A stretch of DNA of 37,685 nt from Acidimicrobiales bacterium. GTDB taxonomy: Bacteria > Actinomycetota > Acidimicrobiia > Acidimicrobiales > Acidimicrobilacustridaceae. The stretch is taken from positions 1 through 37,685 of the forward strand of contig JANZZE010000007.1 in NCBI GenBank assembly GCA_026419545.1. Direction: 5' to 3'. Positions 8,774-16,241 of this stretch are shown piece after piece. The first letter of the stretch is position 1; the number at the start of each line of letters is the position of its first letter. Under the pieces are notes generated by a model that worked only from the letters and a program-made list of their open reading frames with translations, had not been told where the DNA came from and ran no database searches. A program made the position numbers and the translations under genes.

Positions 8774-10579
8774 TCATCGGCCGAGTTCTGTTCGCTCGTA
8801 GTCGACGATCTGGTCGATCTCGCTTGCCTCGAGCACCTTCTCGAACGGCGGCATCTGATTCCGGCCCTGTCGCACGACCCTCAAGTGGTCGTCGCGGCTC
8901 AGGCGATCAGCCACACCGATGAGCGTGGGGCCTGTCCCGCCCTGGCCGCTGCGCCCATGACACGATGCGCAGCTGGTCCGGAACAACCGTGCCCCCGGTG
9001 ATTCACCCTCGGAACCCGCACCTGCGGCTAGCGCTGAGTCCCCAGACGAACCCTCGGCCCCCTCGGCTGGCCGGAAGGCGTAGAGACCGCCGATACCGCT
9101 ACCCGAGCCGAACAACGAATATCCGTAACCCCAGTAGACCGTGCCGTCCACGATGGAGGCGCCTCCGCCGATCTGGTCCGGCGCCTTTGCCTGCCACAGC
9201 TCGTCACCGGTCGCGGCATCGAACGCGTGAAAGGTCGCTCCGGTGGTTGCCACGAACACCACGCCACGAACCGCGCTGACCGGGGCGAACACCGAGCCCG
9301 GCAATTCCGTCTCCCAAAGCTTTGCTCCGGTCACTGCGTCCAGGGCGACGACCTTGGATGCGGACGTGGGAGCGTTGTTCTCGGGATTTCCCACATTTGA
9401 AGCAACGAAAATCGTGCCCTCCGCAAAGGCCGATGAACCGATCACGCCACCGAGCACACTTCCCGGCGTGAGCGACGCCGTCCACACCACTTCGCCTGTC
9501 TCCCGATCCAAGGCGTGATAATCGCCCCGCTTGTCGCCAGCGCCGACCATCGCCCGCCCGTCGGCGACCCACAGGTTCGGCGCAGCACCCACATCTGCGT
9601 CGAGCCCAGCCCGATTCCCCATGCTGAACACATCCGGATAGGTGAACTGGCGAATCCAGGCGATCTCTCCCGTTCGGTAACGGATTGCGACGATACTGTC
9701 GGCCATGCGACTGGCTGGCGGCTCGTAGGTGTTACCGGTTCCGACATAGATCACCCCCCGTTCCCGATCGACAGCTGCGGTCGACCACACCCCCACACCC
9801 GCCCCGGAGGTGTCGTCGTCGTTGGTCAAAAAAATGCGCCAGACCTCCGAGCCGGTGGCGGCGTCGAATGCCGTGATCTGGCCGCGGAAGCTGTACTGGG
9901 TCGCATTGAACATCAACTCGCCGCTGGCCACAGCCTGGATCACCAAACCATCGGCGACGACCGGCGACGCTGGGGAGATCGCAATCGGGTGATCAGAGGT
10001 GGTGGCCTCCCACACCGTGGTGCTAGTCGCCTTGTCGAGACGTCGGAGCAACCGATTGCTGGAGGCGTACACCGCGTCGCCATCGACCGTCGGCGATGAC
10101 ATGATCGGAGCTCCCGAGCCCGTCGACCAGATCTCACGTCCAGTTGCCGCTTCGACTGCACGGACAGCACCGGTCCAGTCACCGAAATAGACGACTCCAT
10201 CAACGACGGAGGGCGTGCTACTTACGCCCTTGAGGCCTTCGAGATGCCACACCGGCTTCAAGGACGCAACCGAATTCGCGTTCACGATTCGCTCATCAGG
10301 GTTGTACCGCGAATTGGCCTCGTCATAGCCCGACATCGTCCATCTCCCTTCCAGAGTCCTGGAAGAGGACGAAGCCCCGTTGTTTTCCTGCGTCGACTCG
10401 TTGGTCGACGTCGAGCGGCTGCAACCCCCGAAAGCTACAAGCCCGAGCGCGACCACGAACAAGGCGGCCACGACGCACCGCCGCGGGCCGCACGCAGCGC
10501 GCTCGAAGCACCCTCGAAGAAAGGACCCATCACGCCGACTCCATCGACAGTTTCGAGCAGCGTGCGAGGAGCGATCCAT
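8774..10579 (-). CDS. Lipoprotein with PQQ-type beta-propeller and C-terminal cytochrome c domain
   Basis: About 601 residues from ATG 10579. The N terminus has a hydrophobic segment ending in a lipobox-like LVAFGGC with Cys53, so it is probably a lipoprotein on the outer face of the membrane. Residues ~75-510 are repeated propeller blades of the PQQ-enzyme type (repeats such as FDAATGSEVWR and LDRETGEVVW). Residues 537-541 are CASCH, a c-type heme site, with QMPPF supplying the likely axial Met. This is the layout of quinohemoprotein dehydrogenases, but the propeller may be non-catalytic; I did not place the PQQ- and calcium-binding acids. The frame stays open 66 codons upstream to 10777. 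I prefer 10579 because the upstream part crosses a direct repeat and lacks a signal sequence. Confidence 0.8.
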   Translation of the reverse strand: MDRSSHAARNCRWSRRDGSFLRGCFERAACGPRRCVVAALFVVALGLVAFGGCSRSTSTNESTQENNGASSSSRTLEGRWTMSGYDEANSRYNPDERIVNANSVASLKPVWHLEGLKGVSSTPSVVDGVVYFGDWTGAVRAVEAATGREIWSTGSGAPIMSSPTVDGDAVYASSNRLLRRLDKATSTTVWEATTSDHPIAISPASPVVADGLVIQAVASGELMFNATQYSFRGQITAFDAATGSEVWRIFLTNDDDTSGAGVGVWSTAAVDRERGVIYVGTGNTYEPPASRMADSIVAIRYRTGEIAWIRQFTYPDVFSMGNRAGLDADVGAAPNLWVADGRAMVGAGDKRGDYHALDRETGEVVWTASLTPGSVLGGVIGSSAFAEGTIFVASNVGNPENNAPTSASKVVALDAVTGAKLWETELPGSVFAPVSAVRGVVFVATTGATFHAFDAATGDELWQAKAPDQIGGGASIVDGTVYWGYGYSLFGSGSGIGGLYAFRPAEGAEGSSGDSALAAGAGSEGESPGARLFRTSCASCHGRSGQGGTGPTLIGVADRLSRDDHLRVVRQGRNQMPPFEKVLEASEIDQIVDYERTELGR

Positions 10580-10594
10580 AGGTCCGCCAAGAAG

Positions 10595-10707
10595 CCAGCA
10601 ACTCCAACGACTGAATCGGTGCGGCCACGACATAGCTGATTCGACCTTCGGAGAAGATTCCCTTCTGGACCAGCAACTCCAATAACTGAATGCGTACGGC
10701 CGCGACA
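10595..10707. repeat. Repeat-spacer-repeat unit, 38-37-38 bp
   Basis: Copies at 10595-10632 and 10670-10707, 32 of 38 positions identical, separated by a 37-bp spacer of unrelated sequence (offset 75). It sits 16 bp upstream of the preferred lipoprotein start. Read on the minus strand both copies encode an IQ-x-LELL-like peptide in the same frame, so an in-frame 25-codon duplication within a lost or unrecognised small gene is an alternative. Confidence 0.75.
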
Positions 10708-10907
10708 GGTCGGCCGCTAGAGCAGATCGATCCAAGCCGGGCCGTTCGACGTCATCCTGATGCATCACTTCGGCCACCTTGTTGCCACCGCGGTATCCCC
10801 CTCGTTTCGCCCATCAGGAGGCGGCGTGGGATCGCAAGCGAACCACACGGGTTGCGCCCCCTTTGGTGTCCCACTTGACTCGTCTATTGCCGCCCTCCTG
10901 CTGAACG

Positions 10908-11009
10908 TAACATCCGTTCTTGGTCAGACTGGGTTGTAGCCGCGCTAGCGCCAATCTTTAGACACGCAGTACAAAACCCACCGCCAGCATCCGCTCTTGG
11001 TCGGACTGG
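10908..11009. repeat. Direct repeat pair, 25 bp, offset 77
   Basis: Copies at 10908-10932 and 10985-11009 share 21 of 25 positions; all four differences are transitions. On the minus strand each copy has CCAAGA then an ATG (at 10913 and 10990), followed by short ORFs of about ten codons. On the plus strand the second copy ends 40 bp before the MBL-fold gene. Confidence 0.6.
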
Positions 11010-11048
11010 TCGATCACGATCACTGGCACCAGCACTAGCCTGCGAGCG

Positions 11049-11897
11049 GTGAACGCGCTGAACGACGGAGCCGCACTCCCCTTGGGCTCGCTGCACGAGC
11101 TAGGAGACGGTGTTTACACGTGGCTGGCTTCACCTGCCGGTCACGGCATGACGAACGCCGGGGTCGTGGTCGAAGACGACGGCATCACCCTCGTCGACAC
11201 GTTGCTGGTTCCCTCGCAAGCACAGCGACTCGCCGAATCGCTCGAGCCATTCGGCCGACCGATCAAACGAGTGGTCTATACGAGCAGCCACATCGAATGG
11301 GTGGGCGGGAGTGCGGTGTTCTGGATGGCCGCCCGCTATGGCCGGTCACAAACCAGTGCCCTGCTCGACCAACCGCCGAATCCAGAGGCTTTCAAACGCC
11401 TTCACCCCCTGTGGGCGGCTGAGCTTGAGGAGATCACAACCCGACCGGTGAGTCACACCGTCGACACTGCTGCCTGGTTGACGCCACGGCTTTGCGCCGT
11501 TCCCCAAAGCGGCCAGCAGCTCGAGAACCTGGTAGCCGTCGTGCCGGATAATGACGTGCTCTTCGCGGGCGCAATGTGTTGCTTCGGGGTGACGCCGAAC
11601 GCCTTCGACGGCGATCCGCACGTGTGGGCTGACTCCATCGGCGAGCTCGCTGAACTCGCCACCACGGTGGTACCGGGAATTGGCCCAATCGGGGGCGCCG
11701 ACGAACTGCTCATCCAGCAGGCTTACCTCTATGCTTGCGTGGAAGCGGCGTGCAACCAGACCCCGATCCCGGCCGGTCCTTGGGACACGTGGGTTGACCG
11801 ACACCTAGATGAGGTGAACATCGAACGTGCCGCCCGGCTTGCTGTTGCTGACCGCGGTGTCCCACAGTCGATGTTGCGGCTGTTGGGCTTGGTGTGA
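11049..11897 (+). CDS. Metallo-beta-lactamase-fold protein with degenerate metal site
   Basis: 282 residues. The start of the MBL fold is clear: LGDGVYTWLASPAGHGMTNAGVVVEDDGITLVDTLL, then RVVYTSSHIEWVGGSAVF, where catalytic members have T-H-x-H-x-D-H-x-x-G. Here that reads T-S-S-H-I-E-W-V-G-G, so the first His, the Asp and the following His are all replaced. The later strand that normally reads F-x-G-D has VLFAGAM, so the bridging Asp is lost as well. It is therefore probably not a metal-dependent hydrolase; a binding or structural role, or decay, is possible. The GTG start at 11049 is the only early candidate and has a weak ribosome binding site. The reading frame is intact, with ordinary composition. 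Confidence 0.75.
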   Translation: MNALNDGAALPLGSLHELGDGVYTWLASPAGHGMTNAGVVVEDDGITLVDTLLVPSQAQRLAESLEPFGRPIKRVVYTSSHIEWVGGSAVFWMAARYGRSQTSALLDQPPNPEAFKRLHPLWAAELEEITTRPVSHTVDTAAWLTPRLCAVPQSGQQLENLVAVVPDNDVLFAGAMCCFGVTPNAFDGDPHVWADSIGELAELATTVVPGIGPIGGADELLIQQAYLYACVEAACNQTPIPAGPWDTWVDRHLDEVNIERAARLAVADRGVPQSMLRLLGLV

Positions 11898-11933
11898 GAC
11901 GCGCCAGCCAATCCCCGACCCGATCCTCCAGCC

Positions 11934-12043
11934 GATGACGGTGCGCCCAGATCGCGGGAACGGACTCCGGAGCGCGACCCGCATCGGTAGCGATGCGAGA
12001 AGATGAGATGACGGTGCGCCCCAGATCGCGGGAACGGACTCCG
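11934..12043. repeat. Repeat-spacer-repeat unit, 36-37-37 bp
   Basis: Copies at 11934-11969 and 12007-12043 are identical except for one extra C in the second copy, with a 37-bp spacer (11970-12006). Each copy begins with GATGACGGTGCG, so each contains an ATG. The ORF from the first copy runs 23 codons and stops at TGA 12004-12006, three bases before the second ATG at 12008. Confidence 0.85.
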
Positions 12044-12554
12044 TATCCGATGATGCCATCGCCCTGGTGCTGGAATCCCACCCAAATGATGCAGTGCGTT
12101 CGCCCGGCAAACCGAGCTCCTCGCTGACAGTCATCCGATGCGCCAACCATCCATTCCCCACCTGTTTCGTCTGTGGACCGAGCTGTCGTCCACGCGATGG
12201 GCTGCGGATCTTCGCTGGGCCGATCGTTGGCGACCCCGCCGGGCCGCGGCAACGCTTCGCTGCAGCCTGGACTCCAGACGATTCGGTTCCCAACCACGGT
12301 GGGGTGGTTGCGAGCGAGATCGTATGGGCTGCACTGGATTGCCCAGGGGGACAAGCGGTGCTGGTCAGCACCGGCCAGGCCGCGGCAGTGGTGCTTGGTA
12401 CAATCACGACCCCGTCATCGTCGGTCGGACATACACCGTGACGAGCTGGCTCGTCGGCCACGAGGGACGCAAATTCAAAACCGGGACGATCCTGACCGAC
12501 CCCTACGGATCCGTCATCGGCCAGAGTCTCTCCACTTGGATTGGGCTCCGCTGA
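12007..12554 (+). pseudogene. Remnant of a hotdog-fold thioesterase-like gene
   Basis: Two frames together give recognisable protein. Frame 1 (open from 12007, GTG 12067) reads HPFPTCFVCGP, DGLRIFAGPI, AAWTP and EIVWAALDCPGG, a pattern I associate with actinobacterial thioesterase-like hotdog proteins. Around 12395-12415 the similarity jumps to another frame, reading HDPVIVGRTYTVTSWLVGHEGRKF and continuing to STWIGLR and a stop at 12552-12554. The switch equals loss of one base (or gain of two). The N-terminal ~90 residues expected before HPFP are missing too, replaced by the direct-repeat region. A sequencing error would explain the frameshift but not the missing N terminus. Confidence 0.65.
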
Positions 12555-12601
12555 GCCTGTCGGGTGCGCGCCACCATTCAATCCGGGGAGAAACGCTCCC
12601 G

Positions 12602-13483
12602 TCAGGGGGCTCGGGATGACGCGATCATGTCCTCGCTGAGCTGCCAAAGGCGACGAGCAGCGTCCGAGTCACGTGCGGCCCGGCTCGGCGGACGACGACG
12701 AACCCCGGGAAGGTAGCCACCAACCCAATATCCGCCCGTGACGCCGTCGAGCTCCGGCGCGGATGCGAGGTACACGATCGGCCGTGCACCCCAGCTCGGC
12801 GGGATCATGAAGGGTCGGCCGATTGTGATCAGCAATCGCTCGATGCCTTTTGTGTCCTCCCAACTCCCAAAGCCCGTCCTCACGGCGCCAGGATGGAAGC
12901 AGTTCACGGTCACCTCTGCCGGGTCGAGACGGGAGGCCAGCTCGCGCGTGAACAGCACGTTGGCGAGCTTTGACTGGTTGTAGGCCGCGGTTCCGTTGTA
13001 GCTGACCGTGTGCTGGATATCTGACCAACGCATGCTCCCCGCACGATGAGCGATCGATGACGCAACCACGATGCGTGCAGGCGCACTAGCCCTCAACCGA
13101 TCGAGGAGCAGCCCGGTGAGCAGGAAGTGACCGAGATGGTTTACCCCGAAGGTCGCTTCAAAGCCGTCTTCGGTGAACTGGAACTCCGACAACAATGCGC
13201 CCGCGTTGCAGACCAGGACATCGAGCCGGTCATAGTCCTCGAGAACTCTGGCCGCGAGGGCCTGAATGGACGAAAAGCTAGCCAAGTCAAGCGGCAAGAC
13301 CTGGACCCGTTCGGAATCCGAACTCAGCCCCGCCCTTCGCCGGACATACTCGAGCGCCTTCTCGCCCCTGCGTCCGTTCCTGGCCGTGAACAAAACCGTC
13401 GCACCCCATTGAGCAAGGCGCGCAGCGGCCGCACGCCCGATCCCAGTGTTTCCCCCGGTGATCAACACAACCTTGCCCGACAT
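12602..13483 (-). CDS. Short-chain dehydrogenase, retinol dehydrogenase-like
   Basis: SDR of about 293 residues from ATG 13483 (AGGG upstream). The open frame extends 89 codons further but that part has no fold similarity and overlaps the rsgA 5' end. Motifs: ITGGNTGIG at 8-16, LVCNAGALL, FGVNHLGHFLLT, VASSIAHR and the active-site YNQSK, then HPGAVRTGFG. The HPG-xx-T pattern and HLGHF are typical of the retinol dehydrogenase/WW-oxidoreductase-like branch acting on lipophilic alcohols or aldehydes. The C terminus is Arg-rich and lacks a membrane helix. It is transcribed away from rsgA. Confidence 0.85.
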   Translation of the reverse strand: MSGKVVLITGGNTGIGRAAAARLAQWGATVLFTARNGRRGEKALEYVRRRAGLSSDSERVQVLPLDLASFSSIQALAARVLEDYDRLDVLVCNAGALLSEFQFTEDGFEATFGVNHLGHFLLTGLLLDRLRASAPARIVVASSIAHRAGSMRWSDIQHTVSYNGTAAYNQSKLANVLFTRELASRLDPAEVTVNCFHPGAVRTGFGSWEDTKGIERLLITIGRPFMIPPSWGARPIVYLASAPELDGVTGGYWVGGYLPGVRRRPPSRAARDSDAARRLWQLSEDMIASSRAP

Positions 13484-13649
13484 CTCGACCCTGCGAACGA
13501 GTGGCACGGCTGCCAGTATGGCGTCGTTTGTGTCACGAACCGGACTCGGCGACTGTGGCTCCTGTAGGAACATGAACCGGGACGGTGGCCGACTCGGCGA
13601 ACGCACTAGCCGCGCAGGCTTCCACCAACACAACGCAGACGAAGCCCCG

Positions 13650-14921
13650 ATGACCCCTGAACACAGGCCCAACAACAGCGAGACCACCGAGAGCACCGAC
13701 GCCAGCTCGCCTCCCGGCGTCGGCATCCGTTCCCACAGTGTCCACGACAAAGCACCGACGACTTCAGCGCACCAGATAGACGCCGACGGACACGCTCACG
13801 CCGTTGGTCTCGCGTCCCTCGGCTGGAACGATCGCGTCGCCGCACTGCTCGCCGAACATGATGGCGAGGGTGAGCCAGCCCGAGTCGTACGGGTGGACAA
13901 CACCCACCTGTACGTGAACACCGGGTCACGCTCCTTGCAGATCCCGTTGGCACTCCTTCCCCGCAGGTGGCGCGACGCCGCCTCGGGACGCCCCACCACT
14001 GGGGACTGGCTCCTCGTCGACACAGCCAACGAACCAGCCACCATCGACTCGGTGCTACCCCGCTGGTCACTGCTCGCCCGCAGCGACGCATTGGGTCGTT
14101 CTGAACAGCTGCTCGCGGCAAACGTCGATGTGGTCTTGATCGTGCAGGGACTCGATCGCCCACTGAAACCTGGGCGCATCGAACGATCCATGGCGCTGGC
14201 CTGGGAGGCCGGAGCCACCCCCGTCATCGTGCTCACGAAAGCCGATCTCGACCCGACGTCCAAGCACGCGAAACGAGCAACCGCTGACCTCGCAACGATC
14301 GCCCCCAATGTCGAGGTGATCGTCACGTCCTCGGTTACGGGCAGCGGACTCGATTCACTACGAAGGCTCATCGCACCCGGTATCACTGCAGCCCTCGTGG
14401 GTGAATCAGGCGCAGGGAAATCAACGCTGGTGAACGCGCTGGTCGGCGCGCCGGTCCAAGCAACCGCCGACGTCCGAGAGGGTGACGCCAAGGGTCGTCA
14501 CACCACGACGGCCCGCGACCTGATCCCGCTGCCCGGGGGCGGAGTCGTCATCGACACGCCGGGTCTGCGATCGCTCGGGCTCTGGGACACACACGAAGGA
14601 GTCGCCTCGGTCTTCGCTGACCTTGAAGAGCTCGCCGACCGGTGCCGGTTCCCCGACTGTGAACACCGCACAGAGCCGGGCTGCGCAATCCTCGCCGCGG
14701 TGGAGGCAAGCACGGTCGATCCGGCTCGGGTCGAGCGCTGGCTTCGCTACATCGACGAGCTCGAAGAAGCAGAACAACGGCGCGCAGCGCGCGGTCACCT
14801 AGAGCAGCATGAGCACCGAGGAGTCACTCCTCAAGCCTCAACGCGCCCTCGGGGCAGTTCGCGACGGCCTGGTGGGCCCGGTCCTCGCTCCCGACGGGGA
14901 TCAGGCCGTCGTCGGTCTTGA
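13650..14921 (+). CDS. rsgA: Ribosome small subunit-dependent GTPase A
   Basis: RsgA is a circularly permuted GTPase that releases maturation factors from the late 30S subunit. Start taken at ATG 13650; the frame is open further upstream but only as the complement of the SDR. A ~70-residue low-complexity leader precedes the OB-like domain (ARVVRVDNTHLYVNT). G motifs occur in permuted order: TKAD (G4, ~195), GESGAGKST (G1, ~250), GRHTTT (G2), DTPG (G3, ~301). The zinc site is CRFPDCEHRTEPGC (~332-345). The family normally ends shortly after the YIDELEEAE helix. Here the frame runs on ~45 codons in Arg/Pro-rich sequence that is the antisense of the ferredoxin gene, a 98-bp convergent overlap, so the native stop may have been lost. 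Confidence 0.9.
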   Translation: MTPEHRPNNSETTESTDASSPPGVGIRSHSVHDKAPTTSAHQIDADGHAHAVGLASLGWNDRVAALLAEHDGEGEPARVVRVDNTHLYVNTGSRSLQIPLALLPRRWRDAASGRPTTGDWLLVDTANEPATIDSVLPRWSLLARSDALGRSEQLLAANVDVVLIVQGLDRPLKPGRIERSMALAWEAGATPVIVLTKADLDPTSKHAKRATADLATIAPNVEVIVTSSVTGSGLDSLRRLIAPGITAALVGESGAGKSTLVNALVGAPVQATADVREGDAKGRHTTTARDLIPLPGGGVVIDTPGLRSLGLWDTHEGVASVFADLEELADRCRFPDCEHRTEPGCAILAAVEASTVDPARVERWLRYIDELEEAEQRRAARGHLEQHEHRGVTPQASTRPRGSSRRPGGPGPRSRRGSGRRRS

Positions 14922-15030
14922 TCACACAATGACCCTGATCGTTCGCGCTGAAGATGTCCGGGGCCAAGGCATAACAGCGTCCATGGCCGACACAGGCTTC
15001 AGCATCGAGTGTGACTCGCATCGCGCTCAT
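14824..15030 (-). CDS. 3Fe-4S ferredoxin (P450 partner)
   Basis: 68 residues. Cys13, Cys19 and Cys59 (ACVGHGRC and NCPEGAL) form a three-cysteine set in which the usual second cysteine position is Gly/His, as in actinobacterial 3Fe-4S ferredoxins that donate electrons to cytochromes P450. Its ATG overlaps the P450 stop by ATGA (15027-15030), so the two should be co-translated. No ferredoxin reductase gene is in the window, so reducing power must come from elsewhere in the genome. Confidence 0.92.
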   Translation of the reverse strand: MSAMRVTLDAEACVGHGRCYALAPDIFSANDQGHCVIKTDDGLIPVGSEDRAHQAVANCPEGALRLEE

Positions 15031-16241
15031 ACCGCCACCGGCTCGAATACGAGAGGGAGGTGAGCGATCTCACGAATCCCTGGCGAGTAGTGCAACTCGG
15101 CTCCGTCGGTGAGTGCATAGTCCGGCAAACGGCGATGCAGTTCTTCGAGCGCTACCCGCAACTCGAGTCGGGCGAGATGCGATCCGAGACAGCGGTGCGG
15201 TCCACCGCCGAAGGCGAAATGACGGTTCACCGTACGATCGAGCGCGAAATCCTCCGCATCGACACCGAATTCTTCGGTGTCGGTGTCCGCTGCGCCGAGC
15301 ATCAGCATCACATGATCGCCCGGCTTCATCTTCACACCGTTCATCTCATACTCAGTCGCGACCACTCGCAGAACCTGCATGACCGGCGTGTGCAGACGCA
15401 GGAGCTCTTCGACCGCCGCTCCGACGAGCTCGGGGCGTTCGACAATTTGGCGCCGACGGTCGTGATGCTGTGCGAGATACGCGATCGAACAATCGAGCGT
15501 CGCTGTGACGGTGTCGAGACCGCCGAGAATGAACAAGTAACAGATATCCAGGATCTCTTCCCGGCTCAACGTACGGCCTTCGACTTCTCCGTGCACGAAG
15601 CGAGAAATGAGATCCTCGCCTGGATTCGCAAGGCGGTCATCGATCACGCCTCCGAAGTAGGCGTACATCGCCTGTCCAGTCTCCCGTCGCAGCTGTTGGG
15701 CCGCGTCGAGATCACCGGGATCGACATCGGGCCGGATGATGTTGTCCTTCCACCGCAAGAAGGTGCCCAACTCTTCGAGCGGTAATCCGGTCAGCTGGAG
15801 AAAGACCGTGCACGGATAGGGCACCGAGAACTCAGCGTGAAAATCACACGAGCCACGCGCGGCGAACGCATCGATGAGTTCGTTCGCGAGTTTGCGGGTC
15901 TCCTCGTCCAAATACGCAATTGCGCTCGGACCGAGGAACGGGTCCATCAAACGCCGATACTTGGCATGCTCAGGCGGGTCGATCTGGAGTGGGATCAACG
16001 GGCGATCCTGACCGATGTCAACGGCAACGAGGTCGGACGAGAAGATCTCCGGGTGCCTGAGTGCGAACTTCACATCCTCGTAGCGGGAGATGATGTGCGT
16101 GCCTTCCGCAAAGCCTTCCAAATTCGCGATCGGGCACTCAGCTCTGAGCCTCCGGTAGAAGGGAATCGGGTCGGCTGCTACTTCGGGCAGATACGGGTTG
16201 GCAGCCCGTTGCTCCGGATAAACGGCGGCTGCTGGGTCCAT
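15027..16241 (-). CDS. Cytochrome P450
   Basis: 404-residue soluble bacterial P450. Heme-thiolate loop FAFGGGPHRCLG with Cys351; ExxR in EELLRLHTPVMQVLR; I-helix ILGGLDTVTATLD with the conserved acid-alcohol replaced by Asp-Thr plus Val. Early text (PFYRRLRAECPIANLEGF, PEIFSSDLV) fits class I bacterial P450s. The gene overlaps the upstream amidohydrolase (TGATG at 16239-16243) and the downstream ferredoxin (ATGA). The operon suggests oxidation of a small molecule whose amide or ring is also cleaved by the amidohydrolases; the substrate is not known. Confidence 0.95.
   Translation of the reverse strand: MDPAAAVYPEQRAANPYLPEVAADPIPFYRRLRAECPIANLEGFAEGTHIISRYEDVKFALRHPEIFSSDLVAVDIGQDRPLIPLQIDPPEHAKYRRLMDPFLGPSAIAYLDEETRKLANELIDAFAARGSCDFHAEFSVPYPCTVFLQLTGLPLEELGTFLRWKDNIIRPDVDPGDLDAAQQLRRETGQAMYAYFGGVIDDRLANPGEDLISRFVHGEVEGRTLSREEILDICYLFILGGLDTVTATLDCSIAYLAQHHDRRRQIVERPELVGAAVEELLRLHTPVMQVLRVVATEYEMNGVKMKPGDHVMLMLGAADTDTEEFGVDAEDFALDRTVNRHFAFGGGPHRCLGSHLARLELRVALEELHRRLPDYALTDGAELHYSPGIREIAHLPLVFEPVAV

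Larger units (their letters stand above)
10580..11048. other. Divergent intergenic region with two unrelated direct-repeat pairs
   Basis: Lies between the propeller/cytochrome lipoprotein (-) and the MBL-fold gene (+). It contains two separate repeat pairs, listed individually. Around 10931-10980 there is also an imperfect inverted repeat (GGGTTGTA ... TACAAAACCC) enclosing the palindrome GCGCTAGCGC. A minus-strand frame across 10530-10720 (ending just inside the lipoprotein gene) reads IQLLELLVQKGIFSEG... and looks protein-like, but it has no credible start codon. No gene is called. Confidence 0.4.

Noticed and set aside
10595-12043. CRISPR array
   Set aside because: Repeat and spacer sizes look right, but each locus has only two copies, repeats differ between loci, and no cas gene is present. 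Kept only as one mechanistic hypothesis for the repeat-spacer-repeat units.
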